A stretch of 50,691 nucleotides of DNA from NCBI GenBank assembly GCA_026398695.1, contig JAPLSJ010000045.1, positions 1 through 50,691 of the forward strand, written 5' to 3'. This document shows positions 8,299 to 16,058 of this stretch, in pieces. Position numbers and translations under genes: made by a program. The notes beneath the pieces were generated by a model. It had not been told where the DNA came from. It did no database searches and saw only the letters and a program-made list of their open reading frames with translations. Each line of letters begins with the position of its first letter. Position 1 is the first letter of the stretch. Source of the DNA: Arenimonas sp. (GTDB lineage: Bacteria; Pseudomonadota; Gammaproteobacteria; Xanthomonadales; Xanthomonadaceae).

Positions 8299-8727
8299 AT
8301 GAAATCCCTGATCCAGGCCGCGCTCCTGACCACCCTGCTGGCCACCCACGCCGCCGCGGCCGCGGCCCCCGTGGCCGACGACGCCATTTTCCTGGAAGGC
8401 ACGCGCTACAACGCCGTGCTCAGCCGCAGCCAGGGCGCCTGGCGCCTGATGCCCGCCAACGGCGGCGACATCAAGCTGCGCGTCTCGCCCGACTGCGCCA
8501 GCGGCACCGCCCTGCCCCGCGGCCTGTGGCTGCTGACGCGCGACGGCAGCGGCCAGCCCGAACTGGTGGCCCCCTCGGCCACCCCGCTGCCGGCCGGCCA
8601 TCCGGGCCACGTGCGCCTGGTGGACTGCGACCGCCCCGCCACCGGCGGCACCCCGGCCCTGGCCATCCCGCCGGGCCTGGTGGAATGGCTCGAACACCGT
8701 TCGGGGGCGATCTATGTCGTCCAGTGA
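8299..8727 (+). CDS. Small secreted protein of unknown function upstream of a GlxA-type regulator
   Basis: 142 residues with an N-terminal signal peptide (hydrophobic stretch then an Ala-rich cleavage zone near residue 24). The mature part has two Cys, one in SPDCASG and one in LVDCDRP, that could form a disulphide. I recognise no family. Its 3' end overlaps the next gene by 14 bases, which implies translational coupling to the regulator and suggests that the two work together. I chose ATG 8299 over an upstream in-frame TTG because only this start puts the signal peptide at the N terminus. Confidence 0.75.
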   Translation: MKSLIQAALLTTLLATHAAAAAAPVADDAIFLEGTRYNAVLSRSQGAWRLMPANGGDIKLRVSPDCASGTALPRGLWLLTRDGSGQPELVAPSATPLPAGHPGHVRLVDCDRPATGGTPALAIPPGLVEWLEHRSGAIYVVQ

Positions 8728-9715
8728 CGCCCGCCTGCGCATCGGCCTGCTGGCGCTGGACGGCAGCGTGCTGTCCAGCCTCACCGGGCCGATGGACGTG
8801 GTGCGCATTGCCCAGAAGCTGGCCGAAGTGCGCGACCCGGGCACCCGGCTGCGCATGGACACCGTGCTGGTGGGCGCGCGCGGCCAGTCGGTGGCCGTGG
8901 GCAGCGGCGGCCTGAGCATCGGCCCCGTGCAGTCGCCGGAAGTGGCGATGGACGTGCTGCTGGTGCCGGGCTTCATGCATTCCAGCGCCGAGGACATGGT
9001 GGAAAAAGTGGCCGGCTATGGCCCCGAGATCGAACTGCTGCGCGCCCTGCACCTGCGCGGCGTGCCGCTGGTGGCCAACTGCTGCGGCACGTTCCTGCTG
9101 GCCGAGTCGGGCCTGCTCGATGGCCGCCATGCCACCACCAGCTGGTGGCTGGACGCCACGTTCCGCAAGCGCTATCCGCGCATCCAGCTGGACGTGGAGC
9201 GCATGGTCGTGGAGGACGGCGGCGTCACCACCACCGGCGCCAGCACGGCGGTGCTGAGCTACGTGCTGCAGCTGATCGCCCAGAAGGTGGACCCGGCCCT
9301 GGCCCAGCACGCGGCCCGCATGATGCTGATCGACCCCGACCGCCAGAGCCAGGCCCCGTACATCAGCCTGGCGCTGACCGAGCGGCCGCGGCATTCGCTG
9401 TCGGAAAAGGCCGAACAGTTCCTGCAAAAGGAGCTGCACCGCGAGCTGAGCATCGCCGAGCTGGCCGAATTCTGCGGCACCAGCGAGCGCAGCCTGCTGC
9501 GGCATTTCCGCCAGCACTACGACACCTCGCCGCTGGCGCACATCCAGCACCTGCGCGTGGAGCGCGCCAAGGCCCTGCTCGAGACCACGCTGCTGAGCTT
9601 CGAGGAAGTGGTGGAGCGCTGCGGCTACAGCGACGCGTCGAGCTTCCGCAAGCTGTTCAAGCGCGCCACCTCACTCACGCCCGCCGACTACCGCGACCGC
9701 TTCCGGCTGCGTTGA
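8714..9715 (+). CDS. GlxA-family transcriptional regulator (DJ-1/PfpI + AraC HTH)
   Basis: 333 residues. Residues 8 to about 200 form a DJ-1/PfpI-like domain with the nucleophile-elbow sequence NCCGTFLLAESGLLDGRHAT. Residues about 225-330 are an AraC/XylS DNA-binding domain, with two helix-turn-helix units seen in LSIAELAEFCGTSERSLLRHF and the typical CGYSDASSFRKLFKR. This architecture is a one-component regulator in which the first domain senses a small ligand, as in the GlxA/GbdR/ArgR-type branch. The effector cannot be told. The gene overlaps the small secreted protein upstream, and its end overlaps the convergent acyltransferase gene by 41 bases. Confidence 0.93.
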   Translation: MSSSDARLRIGLLALDGSVLSSLTGPMDVVRIAQKLAEVRDPGTRLRMDTVLVGARGQSVAVGSGGLSIGPVQSPEVAMDVLLVPGFMHSSAEDMVEKVAGYGPEIELLRALHLRGVPLVANCCGTFLLAESGLLDGRHATTSWWLDATFRKRYPRIQLDVERMVVEDGGVTTTGASTAVLSYVLQLIAQKVDPALAQHAARMMLIDPDRQSQAPYISLALTERPRHSLSEKAEQFLQKELHRELSIAELAEFCGTSERSLLRHFRQHYDTSPLAHIQHLRVERAKALLETTLLSFEEVVERCGYSDASSFRKLFKRATSLTPADYRDRFRLR

Positions 9716-10838
9716 GGCCGAACAGCGGCCGCAGGAAGCCGACGCGCCGGATCACGAACTCATGCAGCACGGCGCAGGTGGCCACGGTCCCCAACACCAC
9801 CGCCGTCGCCTCCAGCGGCGCACCCAGCTTGAGCGGCACCAGCCAGTAGGCCAGCAGCACCGTGGCGCTCTGGTGCAGCACGTACCACGGGAACACCGCC
9901 TCGGTGGCGTAGGGCAGCCAGCGGAACGGGCGGTCGAGCGCATGCTTGCCCCAGGCCAGGATGGCCAGCAGCGTGGTCCAGGCGAACAGGCCGCGCAGGG
10001 CGCGCACAGCGGCCAGCGCAGGTTCGCCGAACTCGATGTCGGACTGGAGCAGGGGCACGTAGATCGCCAGCATGGCCAAGGCGCCCCACAGCAGTGGCCG
10101 ACGCAGGCGAACCACTTCGACCCAGAAGCCCGCCGAGCGCGACAGCGCGTAGCCGTACACGAACACGGTGAAATACTGCGCGTGCTGGAACCAGTCGTGC
10201 ATCAGGTCGTTGGTGGGCTCGAAGCGCGGCATCAGGATGGTGAGGTAAGCCACCAGCGGCAGCGCCGGCAGCAGCACCAGCTTCCAGCCGCGCAGGCCCG
10301 CCAGGGCCGCCTGGGCGCGGCGGCCCGGCCCGGATTCAAGCACCGGCAGCAGCGCGGTCAGCACCAGGGTGTAGACCCACAGGTAGGCCAGGTACCACAG
10401 GTGGTTCCAGGTGATGCCGTATTCGGCGCCGTCGAAGCCGCCGGCGGGCCACGGCTTGATCTCCCAGTAGCGCAGCATGAAGCGGACATAGCCCGGCTCC
10501 ACCGCGCCGTTCACCACCCCCTGGCAATAGGCCTGCACCGGCACGATCACCAGCATGCCGAACACCAGCGGCAGGAACAGCCGCCAGGTGCGCTCGAGCG
10601 CGAACGTGCCGGGCTTGCGGGACGGCTGGTAGAGGCCGATGGCCAGGCCGGAGACCAGGAACAGCAGGGCCATGCGCCAGCGGTTCATGGCCGTCATGGG
10701 CCACTGCAGCCACTCGGCGAGGTAGGTGCTCTTGAGGTGCCACTCCCACTCGGCCACGTAGAGCATGGCGCAGTGGTAGGCGATCAGCAGGCCAAAGGCG
10801 ATGACGCGCAGGGCGTCCAGGTCGTGGCGGCGGTTCAT
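9675..10838 (-). CDS. Membrane acyltransferase family 3 (OpgC/OafA-like) protein
   Basis: 387 residues with about ten hydrophobic segments. The N terminus RRHDLDALRVIAFGLLIAYH carries the D/R and His typical of Acyl_transf_3 proteins, which move acyl groups (often acetyl or succinyl) across the inner membrane onto sugars or lipids. WYVLHQSATVLLAYWLV near the C terminus also fits the family. The start is ATG 10838. Its target cannot be told. The gene is divergent from the LytTR regulator at 10989 across a 150-base gap, which suggests that the regulator controls it. Confidence 0.85.
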   Translation of the reverse strand: MNRRHDLDALRVIAFGLLIAYHCAMLYVAEWEWHLKSTYLAEWLQWPMTAMNRWRMALLFLVSGLAIGLYQPSRKPGTFALERTWRLFLPLVFGMLVIVPVQAYCQGVVNGAVEPGYVRFMLRYWEIKPWPAGGFDGAEYGITWNHLWYLAYLWVYTLVLTALLPVLESGPGRRAQAALAGLRGWKLVLLPALPLVAYLTILMPRFEPTNDLMHDWFQHAQYFTVFVYGYALSRSAGFWVEVVRLRRPLLWGALAMLAIYVPLLQSDIEFGEPALAAVRALRGLFAWTTLLAILAWGKHALDRPFRWLPYATEAVFPWYVLHQSATVLLAYWLVPLKLGAPLEATAVVLGTVATCAVLHEFVIRRVGFLRPLFGLNAAGSGRGSRRA

Positions 10839-10976
10839 GGCGGTCTCCGGGGAAGTGCCGCCAGACTGGGGCGACACCCCCGCCCCGCCCACCGCCAAGG
10901 GATGGCCCGAAGGCTGCCGGGGACGAAGCGTGGACCGGAGTGACCAACCGGGAGCCCCACCGCCGCCGCCGGCACC

Positions 10977-10982
10977 TAGAAT
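10977..10982 (+). promoter_or_regulatory. -10 box of a leaderless LytTR regulator gene
   Basis: TAGAAT (five of six to TATAAT) ends 7 bases before ATG 10989, so transcription would start at or next to the A of the start codon and the mRNA would have no ribosome site. No good -35 box is seen. Confidence 0.55.
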
Positions 10983-10988
10983 ACGGCC

Positions 10989-11858
10989 ATGACCGACGCC
11001 ACCACTGCCGCCGACCGCTTCCTGCGCCACCGGCGCTGGTTCGAGGTCGGCTTCTGGGTGGTGGCCGTGGCGCTGAGCGCCATCGGCAACACCATCACCA
11101 CGAGCATGGAAATGACCCGTGCCGGCCTGCCCCACCACCCGCTGGAGCCGGCGGTGTGGGAATGGAGCAGCAACCTGGTGCTGCTGGCGCTGGTACCGGC
11201 GATCGTGCTGTTCACCCGCCAACTCCCGCTGCACCTGGACACCTGGCGCCGGCAGTTGCCCTGGTACCTGCTGGCCAGCGTGGCCTACAGCCTGGCCCAC
11301 GTGCTGGCCATGGTGGCGGTGCGCGAGGCCGTGTACGCGGCGGCGGGCGGCGACTACGACTTCGGCGGGTGGCCGCGCCAGATGGCCTACGAATACGTCA
11401 AGGACGTCCAGACCTTCTTCAACGCCGTGCTGCTGCTGCACCTTTACCGCTTCGTGGTGCGGCGCCTGCAGGGCGAGGCCAGCCTGCTGGCTGCGCCGGA
11501 CGACGACGCGCCGCCGGTGGAACCGGTGGACCGGCCCGAGCGTTTCCTGGTGCGCAAGCTGGGCCGGGAGTTCCTGGTGGCCGCGAACGACATCGAGTCG
11601 CTGCAGGCCTCGGGCAACTACGTGAACCTGCGCGTGCGCGGCCGCGACTACCCGCTGCGAAGCACCATCGCTGCCATCGAGTCCCGGCTCGACCCGGCGC
11701 GGTTCCAGCGCGTGCACCGCAGCTGGATCGTCAACCTCGAGCACGTGGCCATGATCGAACCGCTCGACACCGGCGACGCCCGCATCCACCTCAAGGACGG
11801 CAGCACCCTGCCCTGCAGCCGGCGCTACCGGGCCGCGCTGCGCGACCGCGCCAACTGA
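10989..11858 (+). CDS. LytTR-domain transcriptional regulator with N-terminal membrane domain
   Basis: 289 residues. Residues about 18-160 contain four hydrophobic segments, so the protein is anchored in the inner membrane. A charged linker follows, then a LytTR DNA-binding domain (about 183-286) with the family hallmarks FLVRKLGREFLVAANDIESL, ASGNYVNLRV and FQRVHRSWIVNL. It has no receiver domain, so it would work as a one-component sensor-regulator. It is divergent from the acyltransferase gene and is the likely regulator of that gene. Its own mRNA looks leaderless. Confidence 0.9.
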   Translation: MTDATTAADRFLRHRRWFEVGFWVVAVALSAIGNTITTSMEMTRAGLPHHPLEPAVWEWSSNLVLLALVPAIVLFTRQLPLHLDTWRRQLPWYLLASVAYSLAHVLAMVAVREAVYAAAGGDYDFGGWPRQMAYEYVKDVQTFFNAVLLLHLYRFVVRRLQGEASLLAAPDDDAPPVEPVDRPERFLVRKLGREFLVAANDIESLQASGNYVNLRVRGRDYPLRSTIAAIESRLDPARFQRVHRSWIVNLEHVAMIEPLDTGDARIHLKDGSTLPCSRRYRAALRDRAN

Positions 11859-11864
11859 ACCCGC

Positions 11865-12554
11865 TCAGCCGCGCTCGCGCCGCAGCGTGCCGAACAGCCA
11901 GTCGCCCAGTGGGTAGGTGATGTTGAAATTGCAGTGCGCCATCAGCCGCGGGTCGTGGTGGGTTCGGTGCAGCCAGCGCAGGCGCCGCACCAGCGCGAGG
12001 CGGGCGAGCGGATGCGCCTCGGGCAGGTGGTAGGCGGCGTGCAGGAACTCGTAGTTCAGGAAATACGCCAGGCCCGAGGCGATGAACAGCCAGGCCACGT
12101 TCGCCGACAGCAGCCACTCCAGCACGAACCACACCGGTACCCCGAACAGCCCGAAGAAGAACAGCACCAGCACCGGCGGGAACAGCAGCGCGCGGAAGTC
12201 GCGCGCCGACTCCACCGGCATGGCTTCGTGGGTGAAGAAGCGGTGGTGCTGCCCGGCGTGGCGCCGGTACACCAGTCCCAGCCCCGGGAACGGCCGATGC
12301 ATCGGGAAGCGATGGCCGAAGTATTCGGTCAGGTTGGCGTAGACAAGCGACAGCGGCACCGCGAGCCACTCCAACGGCTGCACCGCCTGCAATTGCAGCA
12401 GGCAGGCCACCAGCACCGCACCGCCCACCCCGAAGGTGAACAGCGCGTGCGCCCCGCCGCGGTAGCCGGCCGGGATGAACTGCGCGCGGTACTCGGCGCG
12501 GAAGCGCGCCACGGGTTCGGGCAGGGCGGACGATGGCGCGGGGTTTTCGGACAT
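11865..12554 (-). CDS. Sterol desaturase / fatty acid hydroxylase family protein
   Basis: 229 residues with four hydrophobic segments and the histidine clusters of the integral-membrane di-iron hydroxylases: HRFPMHR, HAGQHHRFFTH, HAAYH and HRTHH. This arrangement is the iron-binding set of fatty acid hydroxylases and carotenoid or sterol oxidases; in this lineage the substrate is most likely a membrane lipid acyl chain, but that is inferred. The start ATG is the complement of 12552-12554 (MSENPAPSS); a longer in-frame start would overlap the dinB promoter. It is convergent with the LytTR gene (6 bases between stops) and divergent from dinB (41 bases). Confidence 0.87.
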   Translation of the reverse strand: MSENPAPSSALPEPVARFRAEYRAQFIPAGYRGGAHALFTFGVGGAVLVACLLQLQAVQPLEWLAVPLSLVYANLTEYFGHRFPMHRPFPGLGLVYRRHAGQHHRFFTHEAMPVESARDFRALLFPPVLVLFFFGLFGVPVWFVLEWLLSANVAWLFIASGLAYFLNYEFLHAAYHLPEAHPLARLALVRRLRWLHRTHHDPRLMAHCNFNITYPLGDWLFGTLRRERG

Positions 12555-12583
12555 GCGGGCGTGGCGTCGGGGTCGGCTTGGGC

Positions 12584-12589
12584 CAGAAT
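12584..12589 (+). promoter_or_regulatory. -10 box of a probably leaderless dinB mRNA
   Basis: CAGAAT ends 6 bases before ATG 12596, which places the transcription start at the start codon. No ribosome site precedes the ATG. I see no LexA-type operator in the 41-base gap. Confidence 0.5.
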
Positions 12590-12595
12590 AACGCC

Positions 12596-13672
12596 ATGGC
12601 CCCACCCCGCAAGATCGTGCACGTGGACATGGACGCGTTCTACGCGTCGGTGGAGCAGCGCGACGATCCGTCGCTGCGCGGCCGGCCGGTGGTGGTGGCC
12701 TGGCGCGGCGCGCGCTCGGTGGTGTGCGCGGCCAGCTACGAGGCGCGCACCTTCGGGGTGCGCTCGGCCATGCCGGCGCTGCGGGCCGAGAAGCTTTGCC
12801 CCCAGGCGGTGTTCGTGCCGCCCGACTTCGCGCGCTACAAGGCGGTGTCGCGCCAGGTGCGGGACATCTTCGCGCGCCACACCGACCTGATCGAGCCGCT
12901 GTCGCTGGACGAGGCGTACCTGGACGTCACGCAGAACAAGCAGGGCCTGGCCAGCGCCACCGCCGTGGCCGAGGCGATACGCAGCGCGATCCGCGAGGAA
13001 ACACAGCTCACCGCCTCGGCGGGCATCGCGCCCAACAAGTTCCTGGCCAAGATCGCCAGCGACTGGCGCAAGCCCGACGGGCAGTTCGTGGTGAAGCCGG
13101 CGATGGTGTTGGACTTCCTGGCGCCGCTGCCGGTGGGCAAGCTGCCGGGCGTGGGCAAGGTGATGGAATCGCGGCTGTCGGCGCTGGGCATCGCCACCGT
13201 GGGGCAGCTGCGGGCGCACGGGCTGCCCGGCCTGGAAGGCCGCTTCGGCCGCTGGGGCCGGCGCCTGCACGAGCTGTCGCTGGGCATCGACGAGCATGCG
13301 GTGGAAAGCGAGCGGCCCACGACGCAGGTTTCGGCCGAGGACACGTTCGCGGCCGACGTGCCGCTGGAAGCCACCACCGAGGCGATCGAACAGTTGGCCG
13401 GCAAGGCGTGGGCGGCGGCGCTGCGGGAATCCGACCGCAGCGGCCGCACCGTGGTGCTCAAGCTCAAGACCTCGGACTTCCGCATCCTCACGCGCAGCCT
13501 GACGCCGGCGTCACCGCCCACTTCGCTGGCCGAGGTGGTGGCGATCGCGCTTGAGCTCCGCTCACGCGTCGAGCTTCCCGGGCGTACCCGCTACCGCCTG
13601 GTCGGCGTCGGCCTGGCCAATTTCCGCCGCCATGACGAGATTCCGCCCCAGGCGAACCTGTTCGGGCCCTGA
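12596..13672 (+). CDS. dinB: DNA polymerase IV
   Basis: 358-residue Y-family polymerase for translesion synthesis. The catalytic acidic residues are seen as HVDMDAFYASVE (Asp11 and Asp13) and SLDEAYLDV (Asp105, Glu106). LPVGKLPGVGKVMESRL is the thumb helix-hairpin-helix, and the little-finger domain follows. The C terminus QANLFGP (352-358) is a QxxLF-type beta-clamp binding peptide. I start at ATG 12596 because the polymerase fold begins within 6 residues and the -10 box lies just upstream; an in-frame extension to 12533 would run back over the promoter. No SOS box is visible. Confidence 0.97.
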   Translation: MAPPRKIVHVDMDAFYASVEQRDDPSLRGRPVVVAWRGARSVVCAASYEARTFGVRSAMPALRAEKLCPQAVFVPPDFARYKAVSRQVRDIFARHTDLIEPLSLDEAYLDVTQNKQGLASATAVAEAIRSAIREETQLTASAGIAPNKFLAKIASDWRKPDGQFVVKPAMVLDFLAPLPVGKLPGVGKVMESRLSALGIATVGQLRAHGLPGLEGRFGRWGRRLHELSLGIDEHAVESERPTTQVSAEDTFAADVPLEATTEAIEQLAGKAWAAALRESDRSGRTVVLKLKTSDFRILTRSLTPASPPTSLAEVVAIALELRSRVELPGRTRYRLVGVGLANFRRHDEIPPQANLFGP

Positions 13673-13688
13673 CCGGGACGAACCGCGC

Positions 13689-13720
13689 AAAAAAAGAAGG
13701 GCCGGCATGGCCGGCCCTTC
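13689..13720 (-). terminator. Rho-independent terminator of the RcnB-like gene
   Basis: GAAGGGCCGG (13696-13705) pairs with CCGGCCCTTC (13711-13720). On the minus strand the stem is followed by CTTTTTTT-like T runs (complement of 13689-13695), so it mainly ends the leftward RcnB-like gene. It also lies 17 bases after the dinB stop and may serve as a weak plus-strand stop. Confidence 0.85.
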
Positions 13721-13742
13721 TGGGTGGTGCGTGGCGCGTGGA

Positions 13743-14600
13743 TCAGTAGTACAGGCCGTACAGGATGTCGCGGATCAGGCCCGAAGCGATGGACACCAGC
13801 ACCACGTCATGGTCCACGCGCACCCAGTGGTAGCCGTAGGGCGGCGGCGGCAGGCGGTAGGCGTTGTAGTCCACGTAGTAGTTGCGGCTGTAGTAGGACG
13901 ACGGCAGGCGATGGCCGACGCGCCACTGGTAGGAACGGTAACCGCGCGGGTACACGTAGCGCACCGGAGCGCGATAGCGGTACTGCGGGTACCAGTAGTT
14001 GCCGTTCCAGCGACGATCGTCGCGGCGCGAGTAGCGGCTCACGTCATAACGATTGTCGTAGCGGTTGTCGTAGCGGTTGTCGTACCTGTTGTCGTAGCGG
14101 CCGTCGTAGCGATCCTCGTAACGGTTCTCGTAGCGGTTTTCGTACCGGTTGTCGTAGCGGCCATCGTTGTTGCCGGCGTAGCGACGGTCGTCGCGGCGGT
14201 CGTCCCGACGGTCGTCGCGGCGGTCGTAGGCGCGGGGCTGCTGCACGGGAGGCATCGCGCCGGACACGCCACCATAGCCAGGCTGGCCCGGGCGGGCTTC
14301 GGAGGCCCAGTCACGGCGCTCCTCGCGCTGCTGGCGCACCGCTTCCGGGAGAACCAAGGCGGCGCGGCCCTGGCGATCGGCGCCCCGCTCCTGGCGGTCC
14401 TCGCGGCGGTCCTCGCGACGGTCTTCGACGCGGTCCTGGCGGCCTTCACCGCGCGGCGCCACCTCGGCTTCGCTCGTGCCAACCTCGCCGGGCTGGCCGG
14501 ATGCGTCGCGATCCCAACGGCGTTCGTCCTGGGCCTGGGCCGGCACGGCGGTTGCGCCCGCCAGCAGCAGGGAAAGGGAAGCGAGCATCAACTTGTTCAT
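13743..14600 (-). CDS. RcnB-like periplasmic protein with tandem charged repeats
   Basis: 285 residues with a signal peptide ending AQAQ (about 24). The last 60 residues (YRLPPPPYGYHWVRVDHDV to IRDILY) match the RcnB family, periplasmic proteins linked to nickel/cobalt homeostasis in enterobacteria; many distant members have no known role. Between signal and RcnB domain is a long low-complexity zone: REDR/QERG units (57-78), DRRD units (126-140) and ten tandem RY(D/E)(N/D/G) units (147-186), very rich in Arg, Tyr, Asp and Asn. The repeat zone is probably disordered and may be length-variable. Transcribed alone, ending at its own terminator. Confidence 0.85.
   Translation of the reverse strand: MNKLMLASLSLLLAGATAVPAQAQDERRWDRDASGQPGEVGTSEAEVAPRGEGRQDRVEDRREDRREDRQERGADRQGRAALVLPEAVRQQREERRDWASEARPGQPGYGGVSGAMPPVQQPRAYDRRDDRRDDRRDDRRYAGNNDGRYDNRYENRYENRYEDRYDGRYDNRYDNRYDNRYDNRYDVSRYSRRDDRRWNGNYWYPQYRYRAPVRYVYPRGYRSYQWRVGHRLPSSYYSRNYYVDYNAYRLPPPPYGYHWVRVDHDVVLVSIASGLIRDILYGLYY
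14043..14162 (-). repeat. In-frame 12-base tandem repeat coding RYDN units
   Basis: Ten imperfect 12-base units in the RcnB-like gene (codons 147-186), each coding RY plus two of D, E, N or G. The five most similar copies lie at 14043-14105. Repeats of this kind can expand and contract by slippage without shifting frame. Confidence 0.85.
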
Positions 14601-14747
14601 TTACCACCTCGGTTTCGGGGTCGTGGGCAGCACTCTGTCCACGGCGCGGATCATCGCTCCCGGGCGTCTGAATTCGTGTTGAATGCCGCCCGCGCCGCCG
14701 TGGCGCATTTGCCTGCCAGTCAGCTGCGGGCCGCGGGCCGGCTGGGC

Positions 14748-14753
14748 TAGAAT
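14748..14753 (+). promoter_or_regulatory. -10 box for yajQ
   Basis: TAGAAT lies 29 bases before ATG 14783, leaving a leader of about 23 bases. No clear -35 box at the right spacing. Confidence 0.45.
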
Positions 14754-14782
14754 CGCGGCAAAACCACCGAGAACCCGCCCCC

Positions 14783-15265
14783 ATGCCCTCCTTCGACGTT
14801 GTTTCGGAAGTCGACAAGCACGAACTCACCAATGCCGTGGACACCGCCAACCGCGAGCTCGGCACCCGCTTCGACTTCAAGGGCCAGGACGCCAGCTTCG
14901 AGCTGGACGGTTTCGTGGTCACCCAGAAGGCACCCAGCGATTTCCAGCTCAAGCAGATGTTCGACATCCTTCGCGGGCGGCTGGCCGCGCGCGGCATCGA
15001 CATGCGCTGCATGGACGCGGCCGACCCCGAAGTGAACCTGGCCGGCGCGCGCCAGAAGGTCACCATCAAGCAGGGCATCGAACAGAAGCTGGCCAAGAAG
15101 ATCGTCGCCACGCTCAAGGACGCCAAGATCAAGGTCGAGGCCCAGATCAACGGCGACAAGCTGCGCGTCAGCGGCAAGAAGCGCGACGACCTGCAGGAAG
15201 CGATGGCGCTGCTGAAGAAGACCGACCTGGAGATCCCGCTGCAGTTCGACAACTTCCGCGACTGA
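14783..15265 (+). CDS. yajQ: YajQ family cyclic-di-GMP-binding protein
   Basis: 160 residues, full length for the family, starting MPSFDVVSEVDKHEL with the hallmark ELGTRFDFKG and ending LQFDNFRD. YajQ proteins have two RNA-recognition-like folds. In Xanthomonas a YajQ protein has been described as a c-di-GMP receptor that affects virulence gene expression; applying that here is inference from family membership. The window also holds two GGDEF proteins and one HD-GYP protein that could make and break this messenger. The gene is convergent with rsuA, with a REP palindrome between them. Confidence 0.95.
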   Translation: MPSFDVVSEVDKHELTNAVDTANRELGTRFDFKGQDASFELDGFVVTQKAPSDFQLKQMFDILRGRLAARGIDMRCMDAADPEVNLAGARQKVTIKQGIEQKLAKKIVATLKDAKIKVEAQINGDKLRVSGKKRDDLQEAMALLKKTDLEIPLQFDNFRD

Positions 15266-15276
15266 TCGCACAACCT

Positions 15277-15341
15277 TGTGGGAGGGACTTCAGTCCCGAT
15301 GCTTCCGGCCTGAAGGCATCGGGACTGAAGTCCCTCCCACA
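15277..15341. repeat. REP-like palindrome, copy 1 (intergenic)
   Basis: Two 26-base arms (15277-15302 and 15316-15341) are perfect reverse complements around a 13-base loop. The arms contain GGGAGGGACTTCAGTCCCGA. A near-identical element is at 23399-23462. It lies between the convergent stops of yajQ and rsuA, where it could act as a shared transcription stop or mRNA 3' end stabiliser. No T tract is present. It resembles the abundant REP-type repeats of xanthomonads moved by REP-associated tyrosine transposases; no such transposase is in the window. Confidence 0.9.
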
Positions 15342-15350
15342 GGGTCAGGA

Positions 15351-16058
15351 TCAGGAGGAGGCGGCGAAGATGCGGGTGCGGTCGGCGTCGTCGAGCATCC
15401 GCCACTGGCCGGGCGCCAGTTCGCCCAGCCCCAGCCCGCCCAGCGTGTGCCGGTGCAGGCTTTCCACGTGGTTTCCCACCGCGGCGAACATGCGCCGGAT
15501 CTGGTGGTAGCGGCCCTCCACCAGCGTGATGCGCGCACGGCGCGGCCCCAGCGGTTCGATGATGGCGGGGGCCAGCGGCGTCTTTTCCGATTCCAGCATC
15601 AGCGTGCCGCTGCCGAACACGTCGGCTTCGTCGCCGCGCAGGTCGGAGGCCAGCACCGCCTCGTACACCTTGGGCAGGTGCGCCTTGGGCGAGGTGATCC
15701 GGTGCAGCAGCGCGCCGTCGTCGGTCATCAGCAGCAGGCCCGAGGTGTCGCGGTCCAGACGGCCCACGGTGGACAGCACCGGGTCGCGAAGGCGATGGCG
15801 CGGTGGCAGCAGGTCGTACACCACCCGGCCGGGGTCCTTGGTGGAACAGGTGTAGCCCGTGGGCTTGTGCAGCATCAGCAGCAGGCCGTGCGGCGGATCG
15901 AGCGGCTCGCCGTCCACGCGCACCTGGTCGTGCGCCACGGCGTCGTCGGCGTACAGCACCTCGCCCGCGGCGTCGGTGATCCGGCCTTCGCGGAACATCA
16001 GGGTCACCTGCTTGCGGCTGCCGTAGCCGAGGTTGGCGATCAGTTTGACGAGCTTCAT
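15351..16058 (-). CDS. rsuA: 16S rRNA pseudouridine synthase, RsuA family
   Basis: 235 residues. An N-terminal S4-like RNA-binding stretch (MKLVKLIANLGYGSRKQ) is followed by the pseudouridine synthase domain with GRLDRDTSGLLLM (catalytic Asp102, the same number as recalled for E. coli RsuA), KVYEA and the EGRYHQIRRMFAA motif. Expected to make pseudouridine 516 in 16S rRNA; members of the RsuA/RluB/E/F group are hard to separate by eye. AAGGAG precedes the start. The start overlaps the stop of the methyltransferase gene by 4 bases (ATGA), so the two rRNA-modification genes are translationally coupled. Confidence 0.88.
   Translation of the reverse strand: MKLVKLIANLGYGSRKQVTLMFREGRITDAAGEVLYADDAVAHDQVRVDGEPLDPPHGLLLMLHKPTGYTCSTKDPGRVVYDLLPPRHRLRDPVLSTVGRLDRDTSGLLLMTDDGALLHRITSPKAHLPKVYEAVLASDLRGDEADVFGSGTLMLESEKTPLAPAIIEPLGPRRARITLVEGRYHQIRRMFAAVGNHVESLHRHTLGGLGLGELAPGQWRMLDDADRTRIFAASS

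Noticed and set aside
12555..12595. LexA operator ahead of dinB
   Set aside because: The 41-base gap was read for CTG-N10-CAG-like or TTAG-type SOS boxes and none is present.
14043..14230. Regular repeats that might look like a CRISPR array
   Set aside because: Units are 12 bases, contiguous with no spacers, in frame, and code for a periplasmic protein.
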